A program made the position numbers and the translations under genes. A stretch of DNA of 64,000 bases from Comamonadaceae bacterium. GTDB taxonomy: Bacteria; Pseudomonadota; Gammaproteobacteria; Burkholderiales; Burkholderiaceae_C. The notes beneath the pieces are model-generated. The model made no database searches, had not been told where the DNA came from, and was given only the letters and a program-made list of their open reading frames with translations. Location of the stretch: the NCBI GenBank assembly GCA_947443645.1, contig CANEXF010000009.1, forward strand, positions 95,701-159,700, given 5' to 3'. How positions within the stretch are numbered: the stretch's first letter is position 1; each line of letters begins with the position of its first letter. Below, in pieces: positions 48,300 through 58,042 of the stretch.

Positions 48300-49804
48300 G
48301 ACGCGAGGCCTCCTGCCTGGTCTGTGCCCGCCCCTGCGGGTTGGCGCGCGCGCAAGGCGGCCAATGCGTGTTCGCGGTCTGAAAACGCGTGCTTGACGCC
48401 AAGAATCTCCTGACAGGCTTCATGTCCCTTGCCCGCCAGCAAAACCACATCGCCAGGCTTGGCCTGCGCCAAAGTCTGCGCTATCGCCTGGGCTCTATCG
48501 GCCTGTACCTGAACCGTGTCCGAGTGCGTCATCCCCAGCAAAATCTGGCTGATGATGGACGCGGCACTTTCGCTGCGCGGGTTGTCACTGGTGACCACGA
48601 TTTGATCGGCATTTTTTTGCGCCACTGCGCCCATCAGCGGGCGCTTGCTGGCATCGCGATCGCCGCCACAGCCGAACACACACCAGAGTTGCCCAGCGCG
48701 GCTTTGCACCGAAGGCCGCAGCGCCTTGAGAACGTTCTCTAGTGCGTCAGGCGTATGCGCATAGTCGATCACGACCAGTGGCTGACCAGCCAGTACCAGG
48801 GTTTCAAAGCGGCCCGGCACCGAGGGCAGGCCGCTGCAAGCGCTGGCTGCGTCTTTGAGCGCTATGCCCAAAGCGCGCATGGCCGCAATCACGCCCAGCA
48901 AGTTCGAGACGTTGTACAAGCCGACGGTAGCAGCACGGACACTGACGCGCTCAGCGCCCTCGACCACCTCGAAGGCTATCGTTTGCGCGCCTTGCTCGAT
49001 TGCCTGCGCCTGCAGGCGCGCGGGGCCGGCGATGGAAAAAGTCCAGACATCCAGCGTCGAACCCTTGAGCGTCGAAGCCAAGGCTTCGCCCTTGGCATCA
49101 TCCACATTGAGCACTGCGGCGGCAAGTCCGGGCCACGAGAACAGCGCTTCTTTGGCCGCCCAGTAAGCCTGCATGGAGCCGTGGTAGTCGAGATGGTCCT
49201 GGGTGAAGTTGGTGAAGATCGCCACTTGTATGCGGGTCGCGTCAAGGCGCCGCTCGGCAATGCCTATGGACGACGCTTCAAGCGCGCAAGCCGTGAAGCC
49301 TTGCTCGACAAAGCGTCTGAACTGCTGCTGCAGCATGACCGGATCAGGCGTGGTCATGCCATTGAATTCCAGCGCTTGCGGCGCGCCCATGCCCAGGGTT
49401 CCGACCAGGCTGCAGCGCTGTCCGAGCCTGTCAAGTGCCTGCGCGAGCCACCAGGCGGTCGAGGTTTTCCCGTTGGTTCCAGTCACCGCGATCACAGCCA
49501 GGTCGGCACTTGGCTCTTCAAAATAGGCTGCGGCAATCGGTGCTGCAGCCGCCTTGAGTCCCGCATAAGTAGCGATCCTGGGGTCAGAAAACGAATAGTC
49601 AGCGACGCCCTGCTCTTCCACCAGGCAAGCCTGCGCACCTGCGGCCAAGACCTCGTCCACATAAGCGCGTCCGTCGGTGGCCGCACCTGGCCAGGCGATG
49701 AAGCCATCACCCGCGGTGACTTTGCGGCTGTCCGTCCACAGACTGCCCGTCACCCGCTCGGCCAGCCAAAGGGCGGCCTGCTGGGGCGTATGCAGGCGGG
49801 TCAT
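48296..49804 (-). CDS. murE: UDP-MurNAc-L-Ala-D-Glu--meso-DAP ligase
   Basis: 502 residues. ATP loop VTGTNGKTSTAWWLAQ, and the DNPRSE motif that selects meso-diaminopimelate rather than lysine, agreeing with dapF and mpl in this window. ATG 49804 follows GGAGGAA and overlaps the ftsI stop; a TTG one codon earlier is an alternative. Confidence 0.98.
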   Translation of the reverse strand: MTRLHTPQQAALWLAERVTGSLWTDSRKVTAGDGFIAWPGAATDGRAYVDEVLAAGAQACLVEEQGVADYSFSDPRIATYAGLKAAAAPIAAAYFEEPSADLAVIAVTGTNGKTSTAWWLAQALDRLGQRCSLVGTLGMGAPQALEFNGMTTPDPVMLQQQFRRFVEQGFTACALEASSIGIAERRLDATRIQVAIFTNFTQDHLDYHGSMQAYWAAKEALFSWPGLAAAVLNVDDAKGEALASTLKGSTLDVWTFSIAGPARLQAQAIEQGAQTIAFEVVEGAERVSVRAATVGLYNVSNLLGVIAAMRALGIALKDAASACSGLPSVPGRFETLVLAGQPLVVIDYAHTPDALENVLKALRPSVQSRAGQLWCVFGCGGDRDASKRPLMGAVAQKNADQIVVTSDNPRSESAASIISQILLGMTHSDTVQVQADRAQAIAQTLAQAKPGDVVLLAGKGHEACQEILGVKHAFSDREHALAALRARQPAGAGTDQAGGLAS

Positions 49805-51537
49805 CAAAACGATTCCTCCACCGATTGCGTGACGATTTGCGGCTTGACCGACATGTCGGGCTGCACGCCCATCATGCGCAGCGTCTGCTGCACCACTTCG
49901 CTGAACACCGGCGCGGCAACAATACCACCGTAATATTGACCGTCGCTGGGCTCGTCAATCATCACCGCCACAATGATGCGCGGCGTATCAATCGGTGCCA
50001 TGCCGGTAAACCAGGCGCGGTATTTGTTGCTGGCGTAGCCCTTGCCAACCTGCTTGTGTGCCGTGCCCGACTTGCCTCCGACCGAGTAGCCGACGGTCTG
50101 AGCCAGCGGACCCGTACCACCCGGGGCGGCAGCCATCTGCAGCATGCGGCGAACGGCGTGCGCGTTCTCGGCGGAAAACACCCGCACGCCAACCGCCGGT
50201 TCGCTGCTTTTGAGCATGGTCACGGGAATGATCTGGCCGTCGTGCGCAAAAGAGGTGTAGGAATGGGCCATCTGAAACAGCGACGCCGAGAGTCCATAAC
50301 CGTAAGACATAGTGGCCTGCTCGACTGGCCGCCATGTTTTCCAGGGACGCAAGCGGCCCGTCACCGCACCAGGGAACTGGATCTGGGGCTTCTGGCCATA
50401 GCCCAAAGCGGTGTAGGTATCCCACATTTCATGCGGGCTCATTTTTTGCGCAATCTTGAGCGCACCCACGTTGCTGGACTTCTGGATCACGCCTTCGACC
50501 GTCAACGTGCCGTAGTTGTGCGTGTCGCTGATGTTGAAGCCGCCTATGCTGTATCGGCCAGGCGCCGTTTCTATGATGGTGTGCGGCGTCACACGACCAG
50601 CTTCCAGCGCCATTCCTACCGTGATCGGTTTCATGGTCGAGCCCGGCTCGAAGGTATCGGTCAGCGCACGGTTGCGCAGTTGCTCGCCTGTCAGGTTTTT
50701 GCGCTTGTCCGGAACGTAGCTTGGATAGTTGGCCAACGCCAGCACTTCGCCAGTCACCGCGTCCAGCACGACCACACTGCCAGCCTTGGCCCGATGCGAG
50801 GTCACCGCGTCGCGCAACTTCTGATACGCGACGAACTGCACCTTGCTGTCCAGGCTGAGCTGGATGTCCTTGCCCTCGATAGGCGGGACCTGCTCACCAA
50901 CGTCTTCCACCACCCGGCCCAGACGGTCCTTGATCACACGACGCGAACCCGCGCGACCAGCGAGCTCCTTGTTGAAGGTGAGCTCTATGCCTTCCTGTCC
51001 ATTGTCTTCAACATTGGTGAAACCCACCACGTGCGCGGCGGTCTCACCCTCGGGATACTGGCGCTTGTAGGCCTTGCGCTGGTAGATGCCCTTGATCCCC
51101 ATGGCCAGGATTTTCTGGACCACCGGGTCGTCGACCTGGCGCTTGATCCAGACAAAGTTTTTATCGTCGTCAGCGAGCTTTTTATTCAGCTCGGCCAAAG
51201 GCATCTCGAGCAGACTGGCGAGCTCGGACAGCTGGGCCGGTGTGGCATCGACGTCTTCGGGAATCGCCCACAGACTGGGCGCAGGCACGCTGGAAGCCAG
51301 AATCAGCCCGTTGCGATCCAGAATGCGGCCGCGATTGGCAGGCAGTTCCAGTGTTCGCGCAAAGCGCACCTCACCCTGGTGCTGAAAAAAATCATTGCCG
51401 AAGACCTGCACATAAGCGGCACGCACGGCCAGCCCGGCAAAGGCCAGCGCAATGCCGGCCACAATGAATTTGCTGCGCCAGACCGGCGTTTTGCTGGCCA
51501 GCAGTGGGCTGGAGGTGTAACGCAGGCCTTTGCTCAT
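49804..51537 (-). CDS. ftsI: Septal peptidoglycan transpeptidase FtsI (PBP3)
   Basis: 577 residues. One transmembrane helix (about 22-42), a pedestal domain, and a transpeptidase domain with active-site FEPGSTMKPITVG (SxxK), SSNVGALK (SxN) and GGKSGTAHK (KSGT). Essential for septal cross-linking. The C-terminus has the PASTA-free layout usual for Gram-negative PBP3. Confidence 0.98.
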   Translation of the reverse strand: MSKGLRYTSSPLLASKTPVWRSKFIVAGIALAFAGLAVRAAYVQVFGNDFFQHQGEVRFARTLELPANRGRILDRNGLILASSVPAPSLWAIPEDVDATPAQLSELASLLEMPLAELNKKLADDDKNFVWIKRQVDDPVVQKILAMGIKGIYQRKAYKRQYPEGETAAHVVGFTNVEDNGQEGIELTFNKELAGRAGSRRVIKDRLGRVVEDVGEQVPPIEGKDIQLSLDSKVQFVAYQKLRDAVTSHRAKAGSVVVLDAVTGEVLALANYPSYVPDKRKNLTGEQLRNRALTDTFEPGSTMKPITVGMALEAGRVTPHTIIETAPGRYSIGGFNISDTHNYGTLTVEGVIQKSSNVGALKIAQKMSPHEMWDTYTALGYGQKPQIQFPGAVTGRLRPWKTWRPVEQATMSYGYGLSASLFQMAHSYTSFAHDGQIIPVTMLKSSEPAVGVRVFSAENAHAVRRMLQMAAAPGGTGPLAQTVGYSVGGKSGTAHKQVGKGYASNKYRAWFTGMAPIDTPRIIVAVMIDEPSDGQYYGGIVAAPVFSEVVQQTLRMMGVQPDMSVKPQIVTQSVEESF

Positions 51538-51833
51538 GGCATCGCCCCGACAGGCGCGTCCTTGCCGGCCTGACCACCGCTGACATACTGCGTAATGGCC
51601 GGCGTTGCCGTGCGCATGTTCAGCCTGTCTTTGGCCAGCTTTTCCACCCTCAGAGGTGTTGCCTGAGCGCGCTTTTCCACTTGCAGGCGTTCGTTTTCAG
51701 CCTCTGATTTCCGGATCTGCGCATTCGCCATTTCAAGCTCGACATACAGGCGGCGCGACTCGTACTGGTTATGAACCAGATAAAGCGCGCTGGCGAGCAC
51801 CGCGATCAGCAGCACGAAGTTAAGGCGCGTCAT
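51534..51833 (-). CDS. ftsL: Cell division protein FtsL
   Basis: 99 residues. A single N-terminal transmembrane helix ([26 protein letters not shown]) and a coiled coil (about 30-70). Partner of FtsB and FtsQ. Overlaps rsmH and ftsI by 4 bp each. Confidence 0.93.
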   Translation of the reverse strand: MTRLNFVLLIAVLASALYLVHNQYESRRLYVELEMANAQIRKSEAENERLQVEKRAQATPLRVEKLAKDRLNMRTATPAITQYVSGGQAGKDAPVGAMP

Positions 51834-52747
51834 GCCGCAACTCCAGTGCGCTCGGCAATCCGCATCATGGCACTGCGAGAGCGTGGATTTCCAGCGACTT
51901 CTGCTTCGCTCGGTTTGACGCGGCCCAGGGCCTTGAGCCGCATGGGTTTAGGCTCGGCAAACGGTGCCCGACGATCAAACACATCACGCGAATGCTCTGC
52001 GATGAACTGCTTGACGATGCGGTCCTCCAGCGAATGAAAGCTGATCACAACCAGACGACCACCCGGCTGCAAGACCTTGAGCGAAGCTTCTAGCGCCTGC
52101 TGCAACTCTTCGAGTTCGGCATTGATGAAAATCCGAAAAGCCTGAAATGTACGTGTCGCGGGGTCTTTGCCCGGCTCACGGGTTTTGACCGCACTAGCCA
52201 CGACTTCAGCCAGCTCGGCGGTGGTGCGGAGCGGGCCAAGCTCCTGTCGGCGACGATCAATCGCCTTTGCAACCTGCCCAGCAAACCGTTCTTCCCCATA
52301 GTCACGAATCACCTCCGTCATGCTTTCAATGGACGCGTCAGCCAGCCACTCGGCAACGCTTTGACCGCGCGAGGTATCCATGCGCATATCGAGCGGACCG
52401 TCGTTCCGAAAGGAAAAGCCACGTGCAGGATTGTCAATTTGTGGCGAACTGATGCCCAGGTCCATCAAGATGCCCGTGGCACTGGAAGGCGCCAGCGCAC
52501 CCAGCTGATTGAAGCCTTCGTGGCGAATCGAAAAACGCGGATCAGTGATGCTTTGCGCTTCGGCAATCGCTTCTGCATCCTTGTCAAACGCAGTCAGCGA
52601 GCCGCCAGCAGATAGCTTGGAAAGGATCAAGCGTGAGTGGCCGCCGCGACCAAAGGTTGCGTCTATGTAATGTCCGTCCGGCTTGATCTGAAGCGCTTCA
52701 ACAGCTTCATTCAACAAGACGGTGCGATGAGTCCATGTATCTTGCAC
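51830..52747 (-). CDS. rsmH: 16S rRNA m4C1402 methyltransferase RsmH (MraW)
   Basis: 305 residues. [28 protein letters not shown] (SAM site), [14 protein letters not shown] and [15 protein letters not shown]. The start appears to be GTG 52747, 9 bp after the mraZ stop. Confidence 0.98.
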   Translation of the reverse strand: MQDTWTHRTVLLNEAVEALQIKPDGHYIDATFGRGGHSRLILSKLSAGGSLTAFDKDAEAIAEAQSITDPRFSIRHEGFNQLGALAPSSATGILMDLGISSPQIDNPARGFSFRNDGPLDMRMDTSRGQSVAEWLADASIESMTEVIRDYGEERFAGQVAKAIDRRRQELGPLRTTAELAEVVASAVKTREPGKDPATRTFQAFRIFINAELEELQQALEASLKVLQPGGRLVVISFHSLEDRIVKQFIAEHSRDVFDRRAPFAEPKPMRLKALGRVKPSEAEVAGNPRSRSAMMRIAERTGVAA

Positions 52748-52756
52748 CGTCTTCTT

Positions 52757-53185
52757 TCAGAATGAAAAGTCTCTGAAGACATCGGGCATCTCGCCCTTCA
52801 TCTGCTCGGCTTCTTGAGCCGCATAAGTCGCTGCATCCCACAACTCGAAATAGCCGCCCATGCCGAGCAGCACCGTGTCTTTGCTGATGCCCGCAGCCTT
52901 GCGCAACTCTGGCGACACCAGCACGCGGCCGGTAGCATCCATCTCGACGTCCATGGCATTGCCAAGGAAAATACGCTTCCACCACTGCGCCTGCATGGGC
53001 AGAGAAGCAATCCGGTCGCGGAATTTCTCCCACTCGCTGCGAGGGAAAATCATCAGGCAGCCATGCGGATGCTTGGTCATGGTGAGCTGACTGGACGCAG
53101 TGGCGCTGAGCACGTCACGATGCCGGGTTGGCACTGAAAGCCGACCCTTGGTATCGAGAGCTACGAAAGACGCACCTTGGAACAC
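52757..53185 (-). CDS. mraZ: Transcriptional regulator MraZ
   Basis: 142 residues; two AbrB-like SpoVT domains, FQGASFVALDTKGRLSVPTRHRD and the second around NAMDVEMDATGRVLVSPELRKAAG. In E. coli it represses its own dcw promoter. Start is GTG 53185, with AAAGGTC upstream. A four-repeat operator lies 20 bp before the start. Confidence 0.97.
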   Translation of the reverse strand: MFQGASFVALDTKGRLSVPTRHRDVLSATASSQLTMTKHPHGCLMIFPRSEWEKFRDRIASLPMQAQWWKRIFLGNAMDVEMDATGRVLVSPELRKAAGISKDTVLLGMGGYFELWDAATYAAQEAEQMKGEMPDVFRDFSF

Positions 53186-53204
53186 TGCTAAAGACCTTTA
53201 GAAA

Positions 53205-53239
53205 GCACTTTTCACCACTAAATTGCACTTCCTCCCACT
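53205..53239 (-). promoter_or_regulatory. MraZ operator (four phased repeats)
   Basis: On the minus strand four pentamers AGTGG, AGTGC, AGTGG and AGTGC occur at exact 10-bp intervals (53239-53235, 53229-53225, 53219-53215, 53209-53205). MraZ oligomers bind tandem TGGG-like repeats at this spacing in other bacteria. The position between any upstream promoter and mraZ fits autorepression of the whole cluster. Confidence 0.85.
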
Positions 53240-53619
53240 TTATCAGGAAACTTTTTCTACGCAAGTCATTTAAAACGGTTTTTCCCAATGAAATCAATGA
53301 CTTAGCGACGAATCTGCAGCTACAGACCAGACAAAAGATGTTCTAAATTAAGCACTTAGCACGGGCAGTGAAAGTGTTGCCTTAAGCCAAAACAGCCTTC
53401 AAATATATTTGCGTCGCGAACAAATTTTTGAAGGTTGCGAGCTTAAAAGCCGGCTGATTGGGCGCGATTAACCCCCAAAAGGGTGCGTCCGTGTGCGGAA
53501 TGACACATGCAAAGGCGAAGAAATGGCTGGCAAAGACGCTATTGAACAGCCGTCAAGCGCCAGCGACGCGAACTTCTTGGCACGAGGGCTTTTAGTGAAA
53601 CCGTAGACAGGCAAAGTGC
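53240..53619. other. Gene-free region upstream of the dcw cluster
   Basis: About 380 bp, AT-richer than its surroundings, without a credible coding frame or RNA gene. The dcw promoter should lie here, next to the operator; the TGATAAAG near 53240-53250 (minus) is a possible -10 but no good -35 is at proper spacing. A short inverted run (ACCC...GGGT near 53470-53483) is the only other structure seen. Confidence 0.5.
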
Positions 53620-55359
53620 CTAGTCAATGCGGCAGGTGACCCGTGCGTGCTCCGTGATGCCAATCACATTGAAAAATGCCGCTACCAGACGATTGACCTC
53701 GGAGAACTGCACCGCCCGGTTTTCGGCCTGCCGTGCCGACACCCAGTTCAGCAGCGTCCCGGCAGCCGAAAAATCAACCCTAATCAATTTGGCGCAGGAA
53801 ATGACCATGATGTCGCCGCCCATGAGCTTGGCTTCGAGCTGGTCCAGCACCTCAATCGCATCACCCTGGATCTGCCCGGACAACTCGACCGAGTACACAT
53901 TGCCCATCAATGAACTCATCGCATCTATGTGGGTGTCACCGTCCATCACGCTGATGCTCGAGTGCACCGAGTCCCGGTAGACATCGCCGATGATGGTGCG
54001 CCCGGCAATCGAGCCACCATCTGCGGCCAGCGGCTTGTAGTCACAGCGCGCACTTTCCCAAGCCGGCGGAGAAACCTCGTAGGTCACGCAAAAATCAAGC
54101 GCAGCAAGCTCGAACTCGTCGGGCCGGTGTGTCGCGCGCAGGGCTTCCATACGCAGCTGCCACCACACCTGGGGCGTCTCGCGCTGCCCCGAAGGCGTGG
54201 CCTTTTGCAGCACCTGCCGCAGCTGCGCGTCACCCATGAAGCGCAGCTGCACCGGCTGCGCAGACCAGCTGTTGAAAACGCGGTACAAAGGCTCAACTGC
54301 AGCGGCCTCAATACTTTTGAGGTTGCTCCAGTCCAGCCGCCACGGCATGGGCGCTTTTGCAATCGCAGCCTTGAGCGCGGCCACGGTCTGGATACCCAGC
54401 ACCGAAGGACAGATCCAGTCGGCGCCCGGATTGCTGCTTGCCGGCTTGCCCTCAGGCGCAGCCAGCTTTTTGACGATTTCCGGCAGCGAATACCACTGCG
54501 GCGCTGAGCGGTCAAAGCGCTGAACGAACTCAATGGCGGCTGCTTCAAATTTGTCTTGCTGGCCCGTTGCACGGTAGAGGTCAAACAGCGCCATCCAGGT
54601 GTCGGGATGACCCACGCGCGACCCGCCAGGCGCCAGCATCTCCAGCAAGCCCGCCTCAGCGCCGGCATCGTCGCCGTTTGCAAAGCGAATCGAAGCCTCC
54701 TCAAGCTCGGCGTCGTGCGCGACTTCTTCTATCTCCAGCGCCATCATACGCACCGGCATCGTACTGGCCGGCGCTTCCTGAGCCGCGCCGGAAGCCACGG
54801 CACCGGCAGGCGAAAACAAGGGGACGCCACCGCTGGCCTTTTCCGCAGGCAGGCGCAGACCAGAGGGCTCGGTCGCGGCATAGCCGACAGGCATGGCATT
54901 GGCGGCAAAAGGCAGACTGTCAGGCTGTCGCTCACGAACTTCATGTGCGCGGCCGACCGGGGCGGGCGGCATGCCGACCGCGCCTATGGTCGAGTTGCCA
55001 TGCTTAGTTTTCCACCATTGCATGGACATCTGCGCTTCAATTTCATCGATTTTCTTGAGCGTTTGCGCGCGGTCGTCCGGCTTGGACGGCATGCTGCTCT
55101 GGAAAAACGAAGGCCGGGCCGTCATGTCCTGGCCGACCAGCGCCTCGCGCATGCGCATCTTGCGCAGCATGTCGAACTCGCGCTTGCGCACGAAATCATT
55201 ACGCCGCTTGCGCTCGATCATTTCCTTGAGCAATTGCTTGCTCAAGGCTTCGTCGCGGTCAGTTTCCTTGTTGTCAAGGTCAGACCAGTTCGTCGCAGGA
55301 TTGCGGACGAACTTCACGACTTTGGAGAGTAAACCCGATGAACTGTCTTCTTTAGACAT
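53620..55359 (-). CDS. STAS-domain protein of unknown function
   Basis: 579 residues. A charged N-terminal region with coiled-coil character (about 30-75, KQLLKEMIERKRRNDFVRKREFD), a Pro/Ala-rich linker, a TPR-like middle (GHPDTWMALFDLYRATGQQDKFEAAA) and a C-terminal region with two STAS-like halves; the last (GQIQGDAIEVLDQLEAKLMGGDIMVISCAKLIRVDFSAAG) is clearest. Such domains act in protein-protein signalling. Soluble, with no signal peptide. It lies 36 bp downstream of the dksA-like gene on the same strand. Confidence 0.75.
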   Translation of the reverse strand: MSKEDSSSGLLSKVVKFVRNPATNWSDLDNKETDRDEALSKQLLKEMIERKRRNDFVRKREFDMLRKMRMREALVGQDMTARPSFFQSSMPSKPDDRAQTLKKIDEIEAQMSMQWWKTKHGNSTIGAVGMPPAPVGRAHEVRERQPDSLPFAANAMPVGYAATEPSGLRLPAEKASGGVPLFSPAGAVASGAAQEAPASTMPVRMMALEIEEVAHDAELEEASIRFANGDDAGAEAGLLEMLAPGGSRVGHPDTWMALFDLYRATGQQDKFEAAAIEFVQRFDRSAPQWYSLPEIVKKLAAPEGKPASSNPGADWICPSVLGIQTVAALKAAIAKAPMPWRLDWSNLKSIEAAAVEPLYRVFNSWSAQPVQLRFMGDAQLRQVLQKATPSGQRETPQVWWQLRMEALRATHRPDEFELAALDFCVTYEVSPPAWESARCDYKPLAADGGSIAGRTIIGDVYRDSVHSSISVMDGDTHIDAMSSLMGNVYSVELSGQIQGDAIEVLDQLEAKLMGGDIMVISCAKLIRVDFSAAGTLLNWVSARQAENRAVQFSEVNRLVAAFFNVIGITEHARVTCRID

Positions 55360-55395
55360 GAGACGCGTTTTTCAAGCTGTATGAGAAAGGTGACT

Positions 55396-56574
55396 TCAGT
55401 CGCCAAACATCTTTTGCTTGAGTTCACGACGCTGCTGCGCTTCCAGCGACAGATTGGCCGTGGGCCTGGCGATCAAGCGCCCGACACCGATGGCTTCACC
55501 GGTCTCGTCGCAGTAACCATAGTCGCCTGAATCAATGCGGGCAATGGACTGCTCGATCTTCTTGAGCAGTTTGCGCTCCCGGTCGCGCGTGCGCAACTCC
55601 AGGGCGTGTTCTTCTTCAATCGTGGCACGGTCAGCCGGATCAGGCACCACCACGGTATCTTCACGCAAATGCTCGGTGGTTTCTCCGGCACTGTTGTGGA
55701 TCTCCTGCTTGAGTATCGACAACTTGTGGCGAAAAAAGGCCAGCTGCTTGTCGTTCATGTACTCGGTGTCCGGCATGGATTTGACTTCTTCATCGGTCAA
55801 TTCTTCTGCCGACTTGGTCTTCCAGTTGTTGGCCAGTTTGGGGTCTTTTTTGGCTGCCACATGCGGCGGCTGCGGAATAAAGCGGTCGGTCATGGCCGAG
55901 TAGCTGGCCTTTGCCGCGTCTGGCGCATGGGTTGGCACCATGGGTGCGGGCGGAGGCATGTGCGCAAGCGCGCGGGCCGAGCTTTTACGACCAGGTTTGA
56001 GGGCCGGAGTAGCGGTGTTGGGCATTTTGCTTTCGGCAGAACGGGGTTCGGTTAGGGGAGCGGCCGCCGTCACGGGCGGGATAGTTTTCTTGCCAGCAGC
56101 CGGCACAGCGGCAGCTTTGGCCGGCTTAACCAGCTTGGTCGGCGCGGGCGTTTTCTCGGCCTTGACAGGCTTGGAGCTTGCCACGACCGCTTTGGAGGCG
56201 GATTTTGCAGGTGTTTTGATCATTTTCCTGGCATCGGTTTTAGCCAGGGCTTTGGCAGGTGGCGCGCTTACTTTGGAAGAAAACTTGGCTTTGGCGGCCA
56301 CGGATTTGACAACGACTTTGGAGGCCGGCGTCTTGGCGGCCTTGGCTGCATTAGGCGCCGTTTTCGCGCTGACTTTCGTCACCGCTTTTGCGACTACCTT
56401 AACGCCGGGCTTGCTTTTCGCCACGGGCTTGGCTGCCACCGCTTTGGCCTTGACCACCGGTTTGGACGCTTTGGCCGCTGTTTTTAATGCAGCTTTGGCC
56501 TTCACAGCAGGCTTTGCTACGGGTTTAACGGCGGCCTTGGCTGCGGTTTTTGGTTTTTTCGCTGGTGCTTTCAC
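55396..56574 (-). CDS. dksA: DksA-type RNA polymerase-binding factor with long Lys/Ala/Pro-rich N-terminal tail
   Basis: 392 residues against about 151 in E. coli. Residues 1 to about 240 are Lys/Ala/Pro/Val-rich and H1-like; the DksA core starts around ELTDEEVKSMPDTEYMNDKQLAFF. The coiled-coil tip DPADRA keeps the acidic residues and Ala needed at the polymerase secondary channel. Of the four zinc cysteines only the first remains (YGYCDETG; TANLSLEAQQ), so zinc is probably not bound. Starts at GTG 56574 behind AGGAGA. The neighbour upstream is a COG0523 GTPase gene. Confidence 0.88.
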   Translation of the reverse strand: MKAPAKKPKTAAKAAVKPVAKPAVKAKAALKTAAKASKPVVKAKAVAAKPVAKSKPGVKVVAKAVTKVSAKTAPNAAKAAKTPASKVVVKSVAAKAKFSSKVSAPPAKALAKTDARKMIKTPAKSASKAVVASSKPVKAEKTPAPTKLVKPAKAAAVPAAGKKTIPPVTAAAPLTEPRSAESKMPNTATPALKPGRKSSARALAHMPPPAPMVPTHAPDAAKASYSAMTDRFIPQPPHVAAKKDPKLANNWKTKSAEELTDEEVKSMPDTEYMNDKQLAFFRHKLSILKQEIHNSAGETTEHLREDTVVVPDPADRATIEEEHALELRTRDRERKLLKKIEQSIARIDSGDYGYCDETGEAIGVGRLIARPTANLSLEAQQRRELKQKMFGD

Positions 56575-56835
56575 TGAATGTCTCCTCTAGGAAGCCGCCC
56601 TGTCACTGAATCTCCACTTTGGCACGCCGCCATTGAGCAAGCGCGAGGCTTGGCCCAAAATTTCGTTCCTGACCGGGCGCGTAAAGCGCCTGGCCGGGTA
56701 TTTCGGTCGGCGCGCGATTGTAGCGGCTCAGCGCGATGCTGTGATGCCGTCAAACCGGACCGTTGGAGAATCGATACAAACATAAGGCTCCCCCGCGCTT
56801 TCTAGCACTTTTGCACAATGTGCGGACAGCCTACC

Positions 56836-57894
56836 TCAAACCAGGCACTGCTCCAGGCCTTGCAGGAAAATATCTTTGGGCAAGTCGATGCCTATGAAAA
56901 CCATTTTGCTGGTTTTGCTCTCGTCCGGCGCCCAGGCCGGCCCAAGATCGCTGCCCATCAACTGGTGCACGCCCTGGAAGATCACCTTGCGGTCCGTGCC
57001 TTCCATGTTCAGCACGCCCTTGTAGCGCAGCATGCGCGGGCCGTAGATATTCACGATGGCACCCAGAAAGTCTTCCAGCTTGGCGGGACTGAAAGGCTTG
57101 TCGGAACGGAAAACAAAGCTTTTCACGTCATCGTCGTGCACATGGTGGTGCGCACCGTCGGTGGCGTGCGAAGGATGGTCGCAATGCTCGCCGTGCACAT
57201 GGTCGTGATCACCGTGGTCGTGGCCTGCATGCTCGTCTTCCTTCAGAAAGTCCGGGTCTATGTCCAGCTTGGCGTTGAGGTTAAAGCCGCGCAGGTCAAA
57301 CACGTCCTTGATCGCGACTTCGCCAAAGTGAACCGCTTTTTGCGGCGCGCGCGGGTTCATGTGCTTGAGGCGGTGCATCAGCGCATCGACTTCATCCTTG
57401 GCCACCAGATCGGTCTTGCTGATGAAGATCTGGTCGGCAAAACCCACTTGGCGGCGCGCTTCCTGGCGATCGTTGAGCTGGCTTGCCGCGTGTTTGGCGT
57501 CCACCAGCGTCAAGATGGAGTCCAGCAGATACTGCTCGGCGATTTCCTCGTCCATGAAGAAGGTCTGCGCCACTGGGCCAGGATCGGCCAAGCCGGTGGT
57601 TTCAATCACCACGCGGTCAAAGTCCAGCAGGCCCTTGCGTTTTTTGGCGGCCAGCAGCTGCAGCGTCTCGCGCAAGTCTTCGCGAATGGAGCAGCAAATG
57701 CAGCCGTTGTTCATCTGAATGATGTTTTCCTGGGTGTCATTGACCAGGATCTCGTTGTCGATGTTTTCCTCACCGAACTCGTTTTCGATCACGGCGATTT
57801 TCTGGCCATGGGCTTCGGTCAGGATGCGCTTGAGCAAGGTGGTTTTGCCAGAGCCCAAAAAGCCGGTGAGGATGGTGACGGGAATCAAACTCAT
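56836..57894 (-). CDS. COG0523 (CobW/YjiA-type) GTPase, putative metal chaperone
   Basis: 352 residues. P loop GFLGSGKTTLLKR, the family metal-binding GCICCSIREDL (CxCC), SKTDLVAKDEVDAL, and a His/Asp-rich stretch HAGHDHGDHDHVHGEHCDH between the two domains, suggesting zinc or another divalent metal. The C-terminal CobW_C domain follows. It may insert metal into a client; the neighbouring DksA-type factor and its lost zinc site make zinc homeostasis a reasonable guess. No clear Zur box was seen upstream. Confidence 0.9.
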   Translation of the reverse strand: MSLIPVTILTGFLGSGKTTLLKRILTEAHGQKIAVIENEFGEENIDNEILVNDTQENIIQMNNGCICCSIREDLRETLQLLAAKKRKGLLDFDRVVIETTGLADPGPVAQTFFMDEEIAEQYLLDSILTLVDAKHAASQLNDRQEARRQVGFADQIFISKTDLVAKDEVDALMHRLKHMNPRAPQKAVHFGEVAIKDVFDLRGFNLNAKLDIDPDFLKEDEHAGHDHGDHDHVHGEHCDHPSHATDGAHHHVHDDDVKSFVFRSDKPFSPAKLEDFLGAIVNIYGPRMLRYKGVLNMEGTDRKVIFQGVHQLMGSDLGPAWAPDESKTSKMVFIGIDLPKDIFLQGLEQCLV

Positions 57895-58042
57895 GTTGTC
57901 TGCCTAAAAATCAAATAAAAATCAAACTTGCCGCGGCACTGCCCGCCGGCCCGAATCCATGAGGTGGGGAGTTTAGCGGTCAACGCAAGAGGCGCTGGCC
58001 GGCCAAGCGCAATACCAGCTTTGCCGCATCCACTTTAGGCCA

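Noticed and set aside
55940..56590. Plus-strand frame opposite the DksA tail
   Set aside because: An Ala/Leu/Thr-rich product created by the Lys/Ala-rich codons on the other strand; the minus gene has the start, ribosome site and domain.
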